Shown here in pieces: positions 33,739-42,785 of a stretch of 64,000 nt of DNA (its first letter is position 1; each line of letters starts with the position of its first letter). The position numbers were made by a program, and so were the translations under genes. The stretch is from CAVQUE01 sp046290435 (GTDB lineage Bacteria; Actinomycetota; Acidimicrobiia; Acidimicrobiales; UBA8592): assembly GCA_046290435.1 (NCBI GenBank), contig JBKAGO010000076.1, positions 88,197 to 152,196 of the forward strand. Reading direction: 5' to 3'. The notes below the pieces were generated by a model. The model searched no databases, was not told where the DNA came from, and saw only the letters and a list, made by a program, of their open reading frames with translations.

Positions 33739-35013
33739 TCAGCGGTTCGGACTGATGGGCAGGCGGGAGCGACCCCACAGGAACGGGGCGCCGATGCGCT
33801 CGGGCTCGCCTGCGAGCGACAGGTGTGGCATCCGCTCGACGAGGACCTCCAAGGCGACCCGACCGGTGAGGCGTGCCAGGTGCGACCCCAGGCAGAAGTG
33901 GGCTCCCCAGCCGAAGGACAGGTGGCGCTTGGCCTCGATGAGGGGACGATCCATGACGAACTCGTCGGGCCGGTCGAACAGCGCCTCTTCCCGGTTGGCC
34001 GAGGCGTACAGGATCATCACCTTGGTATCGGCGTCGATGTCGACACCATGGCGCTCGACGGCGACGTTGTTGGTCTTGCACAGCCCCAGGACGGGCGGGT
34101 CGTGGCGCAGGCTCTCCTCGATGACGTTGGGGACGAGGTCGGGCTCGGCGACCACGCGCTCCCAACGATCGGGGACCTCGAGCAGGCGCCACACGGCGTT
34201 GGTGATGAGCGACGTCGTGGTCTCGTGGCCGGCGACCAGGAGCTGGCCGACCATGGCGGCGACCTCCTCGACTGGCATGACGGTGCCGTCGTCGAGCGCG
34301 TGGCATGCGAGATGGCTGAGCAGGCCGTCGGGGACGACGGTGCCGACCGGGTCGGTGCCGGGCGGGGCGTCGGCCGCGGCGGTGCGGCGTTGTTCGATCT
34401 GGCCTCTGGTGTAGGCCGACATCGCCCGGCGGGCGTCGCGGGCCTGGTCGGGATAGGTCATGCCGATGGTGAGGGCGTCGGCCCAGGCCTTGAAGTCGTC
34501 GGCGGCATCGTCGTCGATCCCCATGAGCGCCGTGAACGCCCGCACCGGCAGGGGCAGCGCGTAGTCGTCGTGGAGCTCGATGACGTCACGGCCCTCGAAG
34601 CTGTCGACCAACTCGTTTGCCAGCGCGGCGATGCCGGGGCGGGACGCATCGACGGTGCGGGGCAGGAACGGGGCCCGCAGGAACCGGCGGCGGGTCTCGT
34701 GGACGGGCGGGTCGTAGCGCTGGAGGTCGCCGACGTTGTCGTCGCTGAAGCTGATGCCGGGGCCGTAGCGGTTGGACCAGGTGTCCTGGTCGGTCAGCAC
34801 CCACTGCACGTCTTCGCGGCGCGAGAACGTGAGCATGGGATTGTCGAGGCCGTCGTGGTGGTGCACCGGGCAGCGGGAGCGCAGTTCGGCGTAGGCGGCG
34901 AACGGATCGGCCAGGGTGTCGGCCCCGACGGGGTCGTAGTCGACGGTGGCAGTGTCGATGGGTGCGCCCGCGTGGTCACTGCCCGGACGGTGCGTGGGAT
35001 CGGTGTTGGTCAT
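33739..35013 (-). CDS. Cytochrome P450
   Basis: A 424-residue soluble haem-thiolate monooxygenase. I-helix AGHETTTSL supplies the oxygen-activating Thr, EESLR is the ExxR pair and FGWGAHFCLG holds the haem-ligating Cys374. Length and absence of a membrane anchor fit bacterial class I P450s that need separate ferredoxin and reductase, none of which is in this window. ATG 35013 is preceded by GGGGGA ~12 nt upstream. Neighbouring lipid enzymes suggest a sterol, terpene or fatty-acid substrate, which is inference. Confidence 0.94.
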   Translation of the reverse strand: MTNTDPTHRPGSDHAGAPIDTATVDYDPVGADTLADPFAAYAELRSRCPVHHHDGLDNPMLTFSRREDVQWVLTDQDTWSNRYGPGISFSDDNVGDLQRYDPPVHETRRRFLRAPFLPRTVDASRPGIAALANELVDSFEGRDVIELHDDYALPLPVRAFTALMGIDDDAADDFKAWADALTIGMTYPDQARDARRAMSAYTRGQIEQRRTAAADAPPGTDPVGTVVPDGLLSHLACHALDDGTVMPVEEVAAMVGQLLVAGHETTTSLITNAVWRLLEVPDRWERVVAEPDLVPNVIEESLRHDPPVLGLCKTNNVAVERHGVDIDADTKVMILYASANREEALFDRPDEFVMDRPLIEAKRHLSFGWGAHFCLGSHLARLTGRVALEVLVERMPHLSLAGEPERIGAPFLWGRSRLPISPNR

Positions 35014-35328
35014 GATGCGGTGGTCCCCCGGTCCGGCGAATGGGCTTGCGCCGACAGTACGCCCCGTGGCTCCGGCCTGCATCCGAGCCGGATGGGTCGA
35101 ACCCCCTCTCCGCTCCGGGTCTCCGACCCCGCGGCTCGGGGTCGCTCCGGCTCCCGTTCCCGGAAGGGGTCGCCGAGACGGGTAGCCCGGCATACCGGGT
35201 CTCGTCCGATCGCGACCACCCGGCGCTTCGAGAGATCGCCCGGCATCGACCAGCGGGGACCCGCCGACGGGATTCAGCTCGCACCCCCGCAGCGTCAGCC
35301 ACCAGGCATCAGCTTCAGGCGTCAGGCG
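35014..35328. other. Intergenic stretch upstream of P450, nothing clear
   Basis: This 315-bp region has no supported gene. It contains a short CAGGCGT tandem (three units, about 35316-35336) that runs into the stop codon of the next LLM gene. The P450 promoter should lie in its left part. No palindrome or terminator hairpin stands out. Confidence 0.4.
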
Positions 35329-36204
35329 TCAGGCGTCGCCGAGGGCTCGAGTTCGAACCTCGGCGAAGCGGTCCATCTCGGAGAGGACGTGGTCGGTGTC
35401 CTCGCCCCAGATGGTGAGCACGGCCCGGTCGACGCCCTCGTCGCCGAGCGACACCAGCCCGTCGGGATCGTCGGTGGCGCCCATGACGGTGACGCTGATG
35501 GTGGCCGGGTCGCGGCCCGCCTCGGTCGCGGCGGCGTACACGAGTGCGAGGCGGCTGGCGAGCGAGGATCGGGCCGAGATGGGCATCCAGCCGTCGGCCC
35601 ATTCGGTCAGGTGCGCCAGCAGCTTCGGGCCCCAGCCGCCGCCGAGGATGATGGGCGGGCCGCCGGCCTGTGCGGGTTTGGGGTACGCCCACGACGGTTC
35701 GAGCGAACGCAGCGTGCCCTCGTAGGCGGCGGTGTCCTGTGTCCACAGGGCGCGCATGATGCCGACGTTGTCGCGGGTGATCTCGCGTCGGCGGGCGAAG
35801 TCGACGCCGTGGGAGGCGCACTGCTCGCGGTTCCAGGCGAAGCCGACGCCGAGTTCGACGCGTCCGCCGCTGAGGTGGTCGAGGGTGGCGACCTGCTTGG
35901 CGAGCCAGACGGGATCGTGCTGGGGGACGAGGGTGACGGCGGTGCCGAGGCGGATGGTGTCGGTGACCGCCGCGGCCATGGAGAGGCCGACGATCTGGTC
36001 GTTGAGGTGCCAGTAGTAGTCGGGGAGGTCCTCGTTGCCGGGCTGGGCGCCGGGCCAGCGGGTGAGGCGGCTGGCCGGGATGTGGCTGTGCTCGGGGAAC
36101 CAGATCGACTCGAAGCCCCGGGCCTCGGCCTCTCGGGCCAGCTGGGCGGGCGGCAGGGTCCGACAGGTCGGGAACAAGGTGATGCCGATGGCGGGAACGG
36201 TCAT
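35329..36204 (-). CDS. LLM-class (F420-dependent) oxidoreductase 2
   Basis: A 291-residue luciferase-like TIM-barrel protein: GFESIWFPEHSHIP, GTAVTLVPQHDPVWLAKQVATLDHLSGGRVELGVG with the Trp/Asn core WNREQ, and PPIILGGGWGPKLL. It belongs to the TIGR03619-like F420-dependent group that forms short LLM proteins. A strong ribosome site GAGGAGG sits 5 nt before ATG 36204. It follows the thiolase and LLM gene pair on the same strand but is separated from them by three family A palindromes, so it is probably its own unit. Substrate unknown. Confidence 0.9.
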   Translation of the reverse strand: MTVPAIGITLFPTCRTLPPAQLAREAEARGFESIWFPEHSHIPASRLTRWPGAQPGNEDLPDYYWHLNDQIVGLSMAAAVTDTIRLGTAVTLVPQHDPVWLAKQVATLDHLSGGRVELGVGFAWNREQCASHGVDFARRREITRDNVGIMRALWTQDTAAYEGTLRSLEPSWAYPKPAQAGGPPIILGGGWGPKLLAHLTEWADGWMPISARSSLASRLALVYAAATEAGRDPATISVTVMGATDDPDGLVSLGDEGVDRAVLTIWGEDTDHVLSEMDRFAEVRTRALGDA

Positions 36205-36235
36205 GGGGCCTCCTCGAGCGTCCGGTCCATCCGGG

Positions 36236-36430
36236 GCGGCGCCGAAAACCGCTGCCCTGACGACCGATTACGGCGCCAGAATCCCACGTTCATCGTTCTG
36301 GCGCCGAAAACCGTCGCCCCGGCAACGTTTTTCGGCGCCAGAACCGATGGCCCACCAGACCGACACCCCACACGGCCAACCGACCCGGCGCCGAAAACCG
36401 TCGCCCCGGCAACGTTTTTCGGCGCCAGAA
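36236..36430. repeat. Family A palindromic elements, 3 copies
   Basis: Copies at 36236-36281, 36298-36343 and 36385-36430. The first two begin 62 bp apart, the third 87 bp later. The first copy is diverged in its inner arm (GCTGCC/CGACCG). They fill the 251-bp gap between the thiolase-like stop (36456) and the LLM start (36204), both minus strand. Confidence 0.9.
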
Positions 36431-36455
36431 CACCTGGCCGATGGCCCGGCTCACC

Positions 36456-37937
36456 TCAGGCGAGGACCTCGCAGCGGCCGTCGGGGTGCAGACGCACCTC
36501 GACGCCGACGTGTTCGGTGGTCTCCATCGCCGCCATGGTCGCTGCGTCGTCGGTGTTGGCCAGCGCCCGGCGGCCGTCGGGCATCAGTGCCGTCACCAGT
36601 GCCTTCTCGGCACCGTCGCGCCCGTGCAGCACGGTGAAGCTCTCGATCACGCCCACCCCATCGGGGGCCGTGTCGACCATCCGGTGCGGATGCGCGTCGA
36701 TGGCGGCCTGGACGTTCTCGCGCACATAGGGCCGGCTCGGCGGCTCCGGCAGGTACACAGCGCAGCTGTGCTTGGTGATGAACCCGCCGTTGGCGTGCAC
36801 GAATCCCGGCGTCGCCGATGCCCGCACCGCCTCCACCGTCGACGCAATGGCATGCACCACGTAGCTGTTCATCGGGCCCCCGAAGAACTGCAGGCCCCCG
36901 GTGGTCGTGAACACCCGGTCCGCGCCGATGCCCAGTTCGGCCATGGTGATCTGCACAACCGACGGGAAGCACGAGTACAGGTCCATCGGGCCGATGTCGT
37001 CGATGCCCAGCCCCGCGAGCTCGAGCGCCCGACGCCCGGTGTGGCGGATGGCCGGCGAGGTGTGGAAGTCGCCGCGCTCGGAGAACAGCAGCGTGGCGTG
37101 CCCGTCGGTGGCCGCCGCCGGGAACACCCACAGGTCGGTGTCGATGCCCAGCGCCGCAGCCCGCTCGGCGGACGTGACGATGATGGCGCCGCCGTAGTCG
37201 ACGAAGGAGTTCGAGTTGAGCAGCTTCGTGTAGGGCGTGGCGACCATGCGGTTGTCCGGCCCGGGTGTGCGGATCTGCTCGGGCGTCAGGGGCAGGCGGT
37301 TCCAGGCGTGGGGATTGCCGACCGACACCGCGTTGGCACGCGCCCACAGCTCGGAGATGGAGACGGCGTGGTCGTCCATCGAGCGGCCCGCCGCGGCCCG
37401 CACCGCGGACTCGAACAGCGGGTACACGCTGGTGGGCCGGTCGAACCCGAGCGCCTCCTCGTGGTCCGACGACATCGTGACGTCTTCGCCGTAGGTGGCG
37501 GCGCGGGCCAGATCGACGCCGGTGCGCGGCAGCTTGCGGCCGAGCGCCCGGAGCTTGTTCTTCGAGTACGTCGCCTCGCCGCCCGCCACCACCACGACGT
37601 CGGCCTGCCCTGCGGCGATCAGGTCGGCGGCATGGGCCACCGTCGCCTGGGGCATGTTGCCGCCCTGGGCGCTGAGCAGCGTGGCCGCGTCGGGTGACCC
37701 GACGGCGTCGGCGATGACCCGGCCCGGGTCCGGGTAGCCCCAGATCCCCGAGATGACGGCCATGACGTCGATCTGGTTCAACAGTGCGGGCGCCCCGGCG
37801 TCGGCGGCGGCGAGCAACGTGGCCTGCTCCATGAGCACGGCCTGCTCGTAGGGTTCGGCGTCGGTGTAGTCCCGGAACCGCTGCTTGACCTGGCCGACGC
37901 CGACGATGACCGGCGTGCGGGGATCGATGGAGCTCAC
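36456..37937 (-). CDS. Thiolase-like acetyl-CoA acetyltransferase family protein with C-terminal extension
   Basis: A 493-residue thiolase-superfamily protein, about 100 residues longer than ordinary thiolases. N-terminal TPVIVGVGQV and SAQGGNMPQATVAHAADL mark the fold; at the nucleophile position the sequence is GGNMPQ with no Cys, so condensing or thiolytic chemistry of the usual kind is unlikely. VHANGGFITKHSCAVY is the GGxxxxH block. The extra C-terminal domain (VIESFTVLHGRDGAEKALVTAL) resembles an OB-fold seen fused in this group. GTG 37937 begins 11 bp after the LLM 3 stop, so the two are an operon. Substrate unknown. Confidence 0.85.
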   Translation of the reverse strand: MSSIDPRTPVIVGVGQVKQRFRDYTDAEPYEQAVLMEQATLLAAADAGAPALLNQIDVMAVISGIWGYPDPGRVIADAVGSPDAATLLSAQGGNMPQATVAHAADLIAAGQADVVVVAGGEATYSKNKLRALGRKLPRTGVDLARAATYGEDVTMSSDHEEALGFDRPTSVYPLFESAVRAAAGRSMDDHAVSISELWARANAVSVGNPHAWNRLPLTPEQIRTPGPDNRMVATPYTKLLNSNSFVDYGGAIIVTSAERAAALGIDTDLWVFPAAATDGHATLLFSERGDFHTSPAIRHTGRRALELAGLGIDDIGPMDLYSCFPSVVQITMAELGIGADRVFTTTGGLQFFGGPMNSYVVHAIASTVEAVRASATPGFVHANGGFITKHSCAVYLPEPPSRPYVRENVQAAIDAHPHRMVDTAPDGVGVIESFTVLHGRDGAEKALVTALMPDGRRALANTDDAATMAAMETTEHVGVEVRLHPDGRCEVLA

Positions 37938-37948
37938 CGTTGCAGCGC

Positions 37949-38974
37949 TCAACTGACGATGTCGGCTGCGAAGCGCACGAGGTCCACCGGGCCCGACACC
38001 AACAGCGTGTTCACGACCGACTCGTCCCACATGGCGAGCTCGTCCTTGATCTTCGCGGGCGGGCCGATGAGCGAGATGGCCTCGACCATCTCGGTGGCCA
38101 CCGCCGCAGTGGCGGCCTTCTTGTCGCCACCCAGGTAGAGCTCCTGGATCTTCTCGCACTGCTCCTCGAAGCCCATCCGCACGAACACGTCGTAGTGGAA
38201 GTTCTGACCCTTGGCACCCATGCCGCCGACATAGAGGGCGATCATCGGGCGCACCATGTCGGCGCAGGCCTCGACGTCGTCGCCGGGGATCATGATGGCG
38301 GTGGCCGCGACCTCGAAGTCGTCGAAGCTGCGCCGGTTGCCGCCCGCGGCGAATCCGGCGGTGAGGGCGTCGCGGTAGAACTTGTCGTCCTTCGGGGCGA
38401 AGAACAGCGGCAGCCAGCCGTCGCAGATCTCGGCCGACAACGCCACGTTCTTGGGGCCCTCGGCGGCGAGGTAGATGGGGATGTCGTTGCGCAGCGGGTG
38501 CACCGTGGACTTCAGCGGCTTGCCGAGGCCGGTGCCGCCGGGATAGGGCATCGTGTAGTGCTTGCCCTGGAAGTCGACGTAGTCCTCGCGGGCGAAGATG
38601 GTGCGGACGATCTCGACGAACTCGCGGGTCCGCTCGAGCGGCCGCGGGTAGGGCTGGCCGTACCAGCCTTCGACGACCTGGGGGCCGGAGGCGCCGATGC
38701 CGAGGATGAACCGGCCGCCGCTGAGATGATCGATGGTCATCGCCGCCATCGCGGTCGCGGCCGGGGTGCGGGCCGACATCTGCACGATGGACGTGCCCAG
38801 CTTGACGTTGGTGGTGTTGGCGCCCCACCACGCCAGCGGCGTCAGGGCGTCGGAGCCGTAGGCCTCGGCGGCCCAGATGTGCTCGTAGCCGAGCTTGTCG
38901 GCCTCGGCGATGGCCTCGACCACTCCCTTCGGTGGTCCCGAGCTCCAGTATCCGGTGTTGTAGCCGAGGCGCAT
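37949..38974 (-). CDS. LLM-class (F420-dependent) oxidoreductase 3
   Basis: A 341-residue luciferase-like enzyme beginning MRLGYNTGYW, with IWAAEAYGSDALTPLAWWG, GRFILGIGASGPQVVEGWYG and IPIYLAAEGPKNVALSAEICDGWLP. It is a close paralogue of LLM 1 at 31272. GGGGAGG 4-5 nt before ATG 38974 is a strong ribosome site. It is the first gene of a two-gene unit with the thiolase-like protein, and divergent from a phosphotransferase gene across 135 bp. The cofactor is inferred from family membership. Confidence 0.91.
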   Translation of the reverse strand: MRLGYNTGYWSSGPPKGVVEAIAEADKLGYEHIWAAEAYGSDALTPLAWWGANTTNVKLGTSIVQMSARTPAATAMAAMTIDHLSGGRFILGIGASGPQVVEGWYGQPYPRPLERTREFVEIVRTIFAREDYVDFQGKHYTMPYPGGTGLGKPLKSTVHPLRNDIPIYLAAEGPKNVALSAEICDGWLPLFFAPKDDKFYRDALTAGFAAGGNRRSFDDFEVAATAIMIPGDDVEACADMVRPMIALYVGGMGAKGQNFHYDVFVRMGFEEQCEKIQELYLGGDKKAATAAVATEMVEAISLIGPPAKIKDELAMWDESVVNTLLVSGPVDLVRFAADIVS

Positions 38975-39109
38975 GGCCCTCCCCTTCGTCGTGATGGTGC
39001 GGTCCCGCCGTACGCGGACGCAACGTCCCAAGCATGCCCGTTCCAGAGGCGTCGTGTCCGATCCGCGCCAAATCCCCATCGTCAGCCGTGCCGCGTAGGA
39101 TCTCCGGCC
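38975..39109. promoter_or_regulatory. Divergent promoter region, LLM 3 / phosphotransferase
   Basis: This 135-bp gap lies between divergent starts and likely contains both promoters. No clear operator was recognised. Confidence 0.4.
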
Positions 39110-40198
39110 ATGACATCCGCCACAGCGATCCCCGGCACCGTCGCCGACATCACCGTCGAATGGCTCAACGAGGTCCTGCCCGACGACATCGGCACGGTTG
39201 CGTCGATGCGGTGGGAGAACCTCGGCGAGGGCGTCGGCATTCTCGGCGAGGTCAGTCGGCTCCACCTGGACTACGCCGACGGCCACGACGGCCCGGCGAC
39301 GATCATCGCGAAGTGCCCCTCGCCCGCTCCCGAGAACGTCTTCTTGTGCCAGGCCATGGGCTTCTACGACCGCGAGGTCAGCTTCTACCGTCACGCCGCC
39401 GAGACGATGCCGGTGCCCACGCCGCGCTGTCTGTACGCCGACATGGCCGACGACTCGGTGCCGTTCGTCCTGCTGCTCGAGGAGGTCGCCGACATCTCGG
39501 TGCTCGACCAGATCGCCGGCGCCGGTGCCGACGAGACGGCCGAGGTGTTCTCGTTGCTGGCTCGGGTGCACGCGCACTTCTGGGGCGGCGACGCGCTCGA
39601 CGCACATCCGTGGCTGCCACCGATGAACAACGACATGTACAAGGGTTCGGCGGCGCTCGCGGCCGGACGCATCGATGCGTTCCGCGACCGCTGGGACGGC
39701 ACGTTCGACGGCACGACCCTCGACGCCGTGGCGGGGTTCATCCCCCGCTACACGGGTTTCCTCGACTGGGCCATCGACGAGGGCGCGCTCACCATGGCCC
39801 ACACCGACAGCCGTTGCGAGAACTACCTGTTCGGCGCCGACGGGGCCGTCACCATGATCGACTTCCAGTTCGTCACCCGGTTCTGGGGCGCCTGGGATGT
39901 CGCCAACTGGCTGGGCGCGTCGATGACCGTCGACGATCGCCGGACCCACGAGGCCGCGCTGGTCGAGCACTACCACGCCGAGCTCTTCGCCCACGGCGTC
40001 GCCGACTATCCCCTGGCGCGGTGCTGGCGCGACATCCGGGCCAGCCTGATGGTGCAGGCGTTCAGCCAGGTGGTGGTGTCGGACCTCGACGGGGCGAACG
40101 AACGGGGGGCGTCGCTGCTCGACGAGATGGTCACGCGGACCTTCGCCGCAGCCACCGACTACGACGTCGCGGGCCTGCTCGACACCACCGAGTTCTGA
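39110..40198 (+). CDS. APH/ecdysteroid-kinase-like phosphotransferase
   Basis: A 362-residue protein-kinase-fold phosphotransferase. The ATP-binding lobe has LGEGVGILGEVSRLHLDY and a Lys in IIAKCP. The catalytic loop is HTDSRCENYLF (His231, Asp233, Asn at +5 from Asp) and the metal-binding Asp is in MIDFQ. It belongs to the ecdysteroid kinase-like branch, common in actinobacteria next to acyl-CoA enzymes, where small hydroxylated lipids or acyl hydroxyls may be phosphorylated. ATG 39110 begins the homology. No antibiotic-resistance role is implied by sequence. Downstream is the second surE. Confidence 0.85.
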   Translation: MTSATAIPGTVADITVEWLNEVLPDDIGTVASMRWENLGEGVGILGEVSRLHLDYADGHDGPATIIAKCPSPAPENVFLCQAMGFYDREVSFYRHAAETMPVPTPRCLYADMADDSVPFVLLLEEVADISVLDQIAGAGADETAEVFSLLARVHAHFWGGDALDAHPWLPPMNNDMYKGSAALAAGRIDAFRDRWDGTFDGTTLDAVAGFIPRYTGFLDWAIDEGALTMAHTDSRCENYLFGADGAVTMIDFQFVTRFWGAWDVANWLGASMTVDDRRTHEAALVEHYHAELFAHGVADYPLARCWRDIRASLMVQAFSQVVVSDLDGANERGASLLDEMVTRTFAAATDYDVAGLLDTTEF

Positions 40199-40541
40199 CC
40201 TGGCGTCGCTGCGGCAGGTCGACGCCGGCCGGAGGCAGATCCGTTCCGACCGACAGCGGGTCCGTACCGACCGACGGCGGCGTCCGTGCCGACCGACAGC
40301 GGGTGGGTGCCGACCGGCGACGCGCTGACGCCGCTGAACCGAAGGCAGCACGCCGAGCCTCGCCGACGTGTTCGAGACGGCGAGCCCGCCGTCGTCGGTC
40401 CGACCTCCATCGACGGTCCGAACGCCGTCGCCGCATCACGCGAAGGCGTCTCGTCGGCAGCGGCCGCAGATTCGCGCCACAGTGGTCGCCGAACGCACGA
40501 GACCGACCGGCGACGAGGTCGTCGATGAAGGAGCCGACGCA
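40199..40541. repeat. Gene-free region with 21-22-bp degenerate tandem repeat
   Basis: Between 40240 and about 40320 the unit CCGTNCCGACCGACRGCGGG recurs three times plus a partial copy with 21-22-bp spacing. The remaining ~200 bp show no gene or clear signal except an AAGGAG at 40528-40533 for the next gene. The repeat follows the kinase stop by about 40 bp. Confidence 0.6.
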
Positions 40542-41312
40542 GTGACGAAGGTGCTGTTGACCAACGACGACGGGGTCCACTCCCCCGGTATCCACGCCAT
40601 GGCCGTCGCGCTGCGCGATGCGGGCCACGACGTGATGATCGTCGCCCCCTCCGGCGAGCGTTCCGGGTGGGGTGCCGGTGTGGGGACGTTGCTCGACGGC
40701 GTCGAGGTCGAGGTCACCGCGCACCGGGTCCCCGACGCCGACGACATCGTCACCTGGGCCGTCGACGGACCGCCGGCGTTCTGTGTGCTGACGGCGATGC
40801 TCGAGACCTACGGGCCGCGCCCCGAGCTGGTGGCGTCGGGCATCAACGACGGCACCAACTGCGGGCGCGGCGTGTTGCAGTCGGGCACCGTCGGCGGGGC
40901 GCTGATCGCGCAGAACTTCGGGCTGTCGGCGCTGGCCATCAGCCAGAAGGTCACCGATGGGCCGATGCTGTGGGAGACCGGCGCCGCGGTGAGCGTGGCC
41001 GCGATCGACTGGCTGGCGGAGGCGCCGCGCAAGACGGTGCTCAACGTCAACGTCCCGAACCTGGCGCTGGCCGATCTGGCCGGCGTGCGATGGGGACGCC
41101 TGGCGGCGTTCGGGACCACCAGCACCAGCCTCGAGGGTGCGGTACCGGGCACGCTGACGGTGCGGGTGACGCCCCGCGACGTCGAGCTCAAGCCCGACAC
41201 CGACACGGCCCTCGTCGATGCCGGCTACGTGGCGGTCACCGGCCTGACCGGCATCCGCGCCGAGTCCGAGGACTCCGGCCCCGCCGCGGGGTTCATGGAG
41301 GCCGCGCTCTGA
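40542..41312 (+). CDS. surE: SurE-type nucleotidase (copy 2)
   Basis: A 256-residue second SurE. The metal motif is at the N-terminus (TKVLLTNDDGVHSPGIHAMA), and SGINDGTNCGRGVLQSGTVGGAL plus VLNVNVPNL match the family. GTG 40542 is chosen because AAGGAG lies 8 nt upstream and the NDDG motif follows at residue 8. The length is exactly the family norm, unlike copy 1. The two copies differ clearly in sequence, so they may prefer different nucleotides or other phosphoesters. A perfect 22-bp-stem hairpin begins 5 bp after the stop. Confidence 0.93.
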   Translation: MTKVLLTNDDGVHSPGIHAMAVALRDAGHDVMIVAPSGERSGWGAGVGTLLDGVEVEVTAHRVPDADDIVTWAVDGPPAFCVLTAMLETYGPRPELVASGINDGTNCGRGVLQSGTVGGALIAQNFGLSALAISQKVTDGPMLWETGAAVSVAAIDWLAEAPRKTVLNVNVPNLALADLAGVRWGRLAAFGTTSTSLEGAVPGTLTVRVTPRDVELKPDTDTALVDAGYVAVTGLTGIRAESEDSGPAAGFMEAAL

Positions 41313-41317
41313 GTCAT

Positions 41318-41392
41318 CGTTTGTGACGAGTTTGCACGGAGGCAGCGAGACGACCAGGCCGCCATGGGCACCGTGCAAACTCGTCACAAACG
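41318..41392 (+). terminator. Long perfect hairpin after surE copy 2 (22-bp stem)
   Basis: CGTTTGTGACGAGTTTGCAC (plus two G) at 41318-41339 pairs exactly with 41371-41392 across a 31-nt loop. It starts 5 bp after the surE stop. The arms CGTTTGTGAC/GTCACAAACG partly recur at 2727-2764 after the arfB region (CGTTTGTGAC ... GTCACAACG). No T-run follows. Confidence 0.75.
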
Positions 41393-41539
41393 TTCTCCGG
41401 TGGCACGACCACAGAGCGAGTGCCGGTGCCGGTGCCAGCACAGGGCCGTCGGTCTACGGATCGCCACGCCTCTGCTGCCTGGGCTCCGGACCTGCGGCGA
41501 ATCCGCACTGGGGGCATGGGTCACGTACGATCAGCCGTC

Positions 41540-42688
41540 ATGGAACGCACGATCTTCACCCCCGAGCACGACCTCTTCCGAGAGAGCTTCCGTCAGTTCG
41601 TCCAGCGCGAGATCGTGCCGAACAACGAGAAGTGGGAGGCCGCCGGCATCGTCGACCGCTCGCTGTTCGAGGCCGCCGGGGCAGCAGGGTTCCTCGGCAT
41701 CGCCGTGCCCGAGGAGTTCGGCGGCGGCGGCAGCGACGACTTCCGCTTCAGCCTCATCATGGGCGAGGAGCTCGACGCCGCGGGCGTGGCCGGGGCCGGG
41801 TCGGGCATCGGGCTGCACAACGACATCGTCCTGCCGTACTTCATGGAGTACTGCGATGACGAGCAGAAGCAGCGCTGGCTACCGGGGCTGTGCAGCGGCG
41901 AGCTGATCTCGGCCATCGCGATGAGCGAACCCGGCGCGGGATCCGACCTGGCCGGCATGGCCACCACCGCGGTGCGCGACGGCGACACCTACATCGTCAA
42001 CGGGTCGAAGACGTTCATCTCCAACGGCATCATCTCCGATGTCGTGGTCGTGGCCGTCAAGACCGACCTCGAGGCCAAGCACCGCGGCATCACCCTGCTG
42101 GTGCTCGAGCGGGGCATGGAGGGCTTCGAGCGGGGCCGCAACCTCGACAAGATCGGCCGCCACAGCCAGGACACCGCCGAGCTGTCGTTCACCGATGTGC
42201 GGGTGCCGGTCGAGAACCGCCTCGGCGAGGAGGGCAAGGGCTTCTACTACATGATGTTCAACCTGCCTCAGGAGCGGCTGAACATCGCGATCTCCGCCGT
42301 GGCCGGCAGCCAGTACGCGTTCGACGTCACGCTCGACTACGTGAAGGAACGCACGGCGTTCGGCCAGCCGGTGGGCAGCTTCCAGAACTCGAAGTTCAAG
42401 ATGGCCGAGATGGCCACCGAACTCGAGATCGCGTGGACGTTCCTCGACCGCTGTGTGCTGGCCCACAACGACCGAGCCCTCACCGCCGAGGAAGCGGCCA
42501 TGGCCAAGTGGTGGACCACCGAGCTGCAGAAGCGGGTGACCGATCAGTGCCTGCAGCTGCACGGCGGCTACGGCTACATGGAGGAGTACCCCATCGCCCG
42601 GGCCTGGCGCGACGGCCGGGTGCAGAGCATCTACGGCGGCACCACCGAGATCATGAAGGAGATCATCGGCCGCAGCCTGGGGCTGTGA
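41540..42688 (+). CDS. Acyl-CoA dehydrogenase
   Basis: A 382-residue FAD-dependent acyl-CoA dehydrogenase that makes the alpha-beta double bond of an acyl-CoA. Signatures: IAMSEPGAGSDLAGM, NGSKTFISNG, LDYVKERTAFGQPVG and LHGGYGYMEEYPIARAWRD. The catalytic base Glu370 is in YGGTTEIMKEII, the position used by short/medium-chain members. ATG 41540 starts at the family N-terminus; the open frame to 41420 is ignored. A 29-bp-stem hairpin begins 2 bp after the stop. It converges with an SDR. Confidence 0.95.
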   Translation: MERTIFTPEHDLFRESFRQFVQREIVPNNEKWEAAGIVDRSLFEAAGAAGFLGIAVPEEFGGGGSDDFRFSLIMGEELDAAGVAGAGSGIGLHNDIVLPYFMEYCDDEQKQRWLPGLCSGELISAIAMSEPGAGSDLAGMATTAVRDGDTYIVNGSKTFISNGIISDVVVVAVKTDLEAKHRGITLLVLERGMEGFERGRNLDKIGRHSQDTAELSFTDVRVPVENRLGEEGKGFYYMMFNLPQERLNIAISAVAGSQYAFDVTLDYVKERTAFGQPVGSFQNSKFKMAEMATELEIAWTFLDRCVLAHNDRALTAEEAAMAKWWTTELQKRVTDQCLQLHGGYGYMEEYPIARAWRDGRVQSIYGGTTEIMKEIIGRSLGL

Positions 42689-42690
42689 CC

Positions 42691-42778
42691 GGGGTCAGAT
42701 CCCGCTTTCCCGCTTTCTCTGCGTCGTGCGACGTGACTGGTGAATCGACGAGAAAGCGGGAAAGCGGGGTCTGACCCC
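42691..42778. terminator. 29-bp-stem hairpin between ACAD and SDR genes
   Basis: Bases 42691-42719 pair with 42750-42778 with one G-T pair, across a 30-nt loop. The arms carry GGGGTCAGA(T/C)CCCGCTTTC repeats (CCCGCTTTCCCGCTTTCTC). It is 2 bp after the ACAD stop and 7 bp before the SDR stop, fitting a bidirectional terminator. Its GGGGTC/GACCCC ends match hairpins at 22932 and 32343. Confidence 0.78.
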
Positions 42779-42785
42779 ACCGCGA

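Noticed and set aside
35340..35360. tRNA T-arm-like sequence GAGTTCGAACCTC
   Set aside because: It lies inside the end of the LLM 2 gene and no acceptor stem, anticodon arm or D-arm surrounds it.
39110..40198. Aminoglycoside resistance gene
   Set aside because: The kinase motifs are those of the ecdysteroid-kinase-like branch and the neighbours are lipid enzymes; nothing indicates an aminoglycoside substrate.
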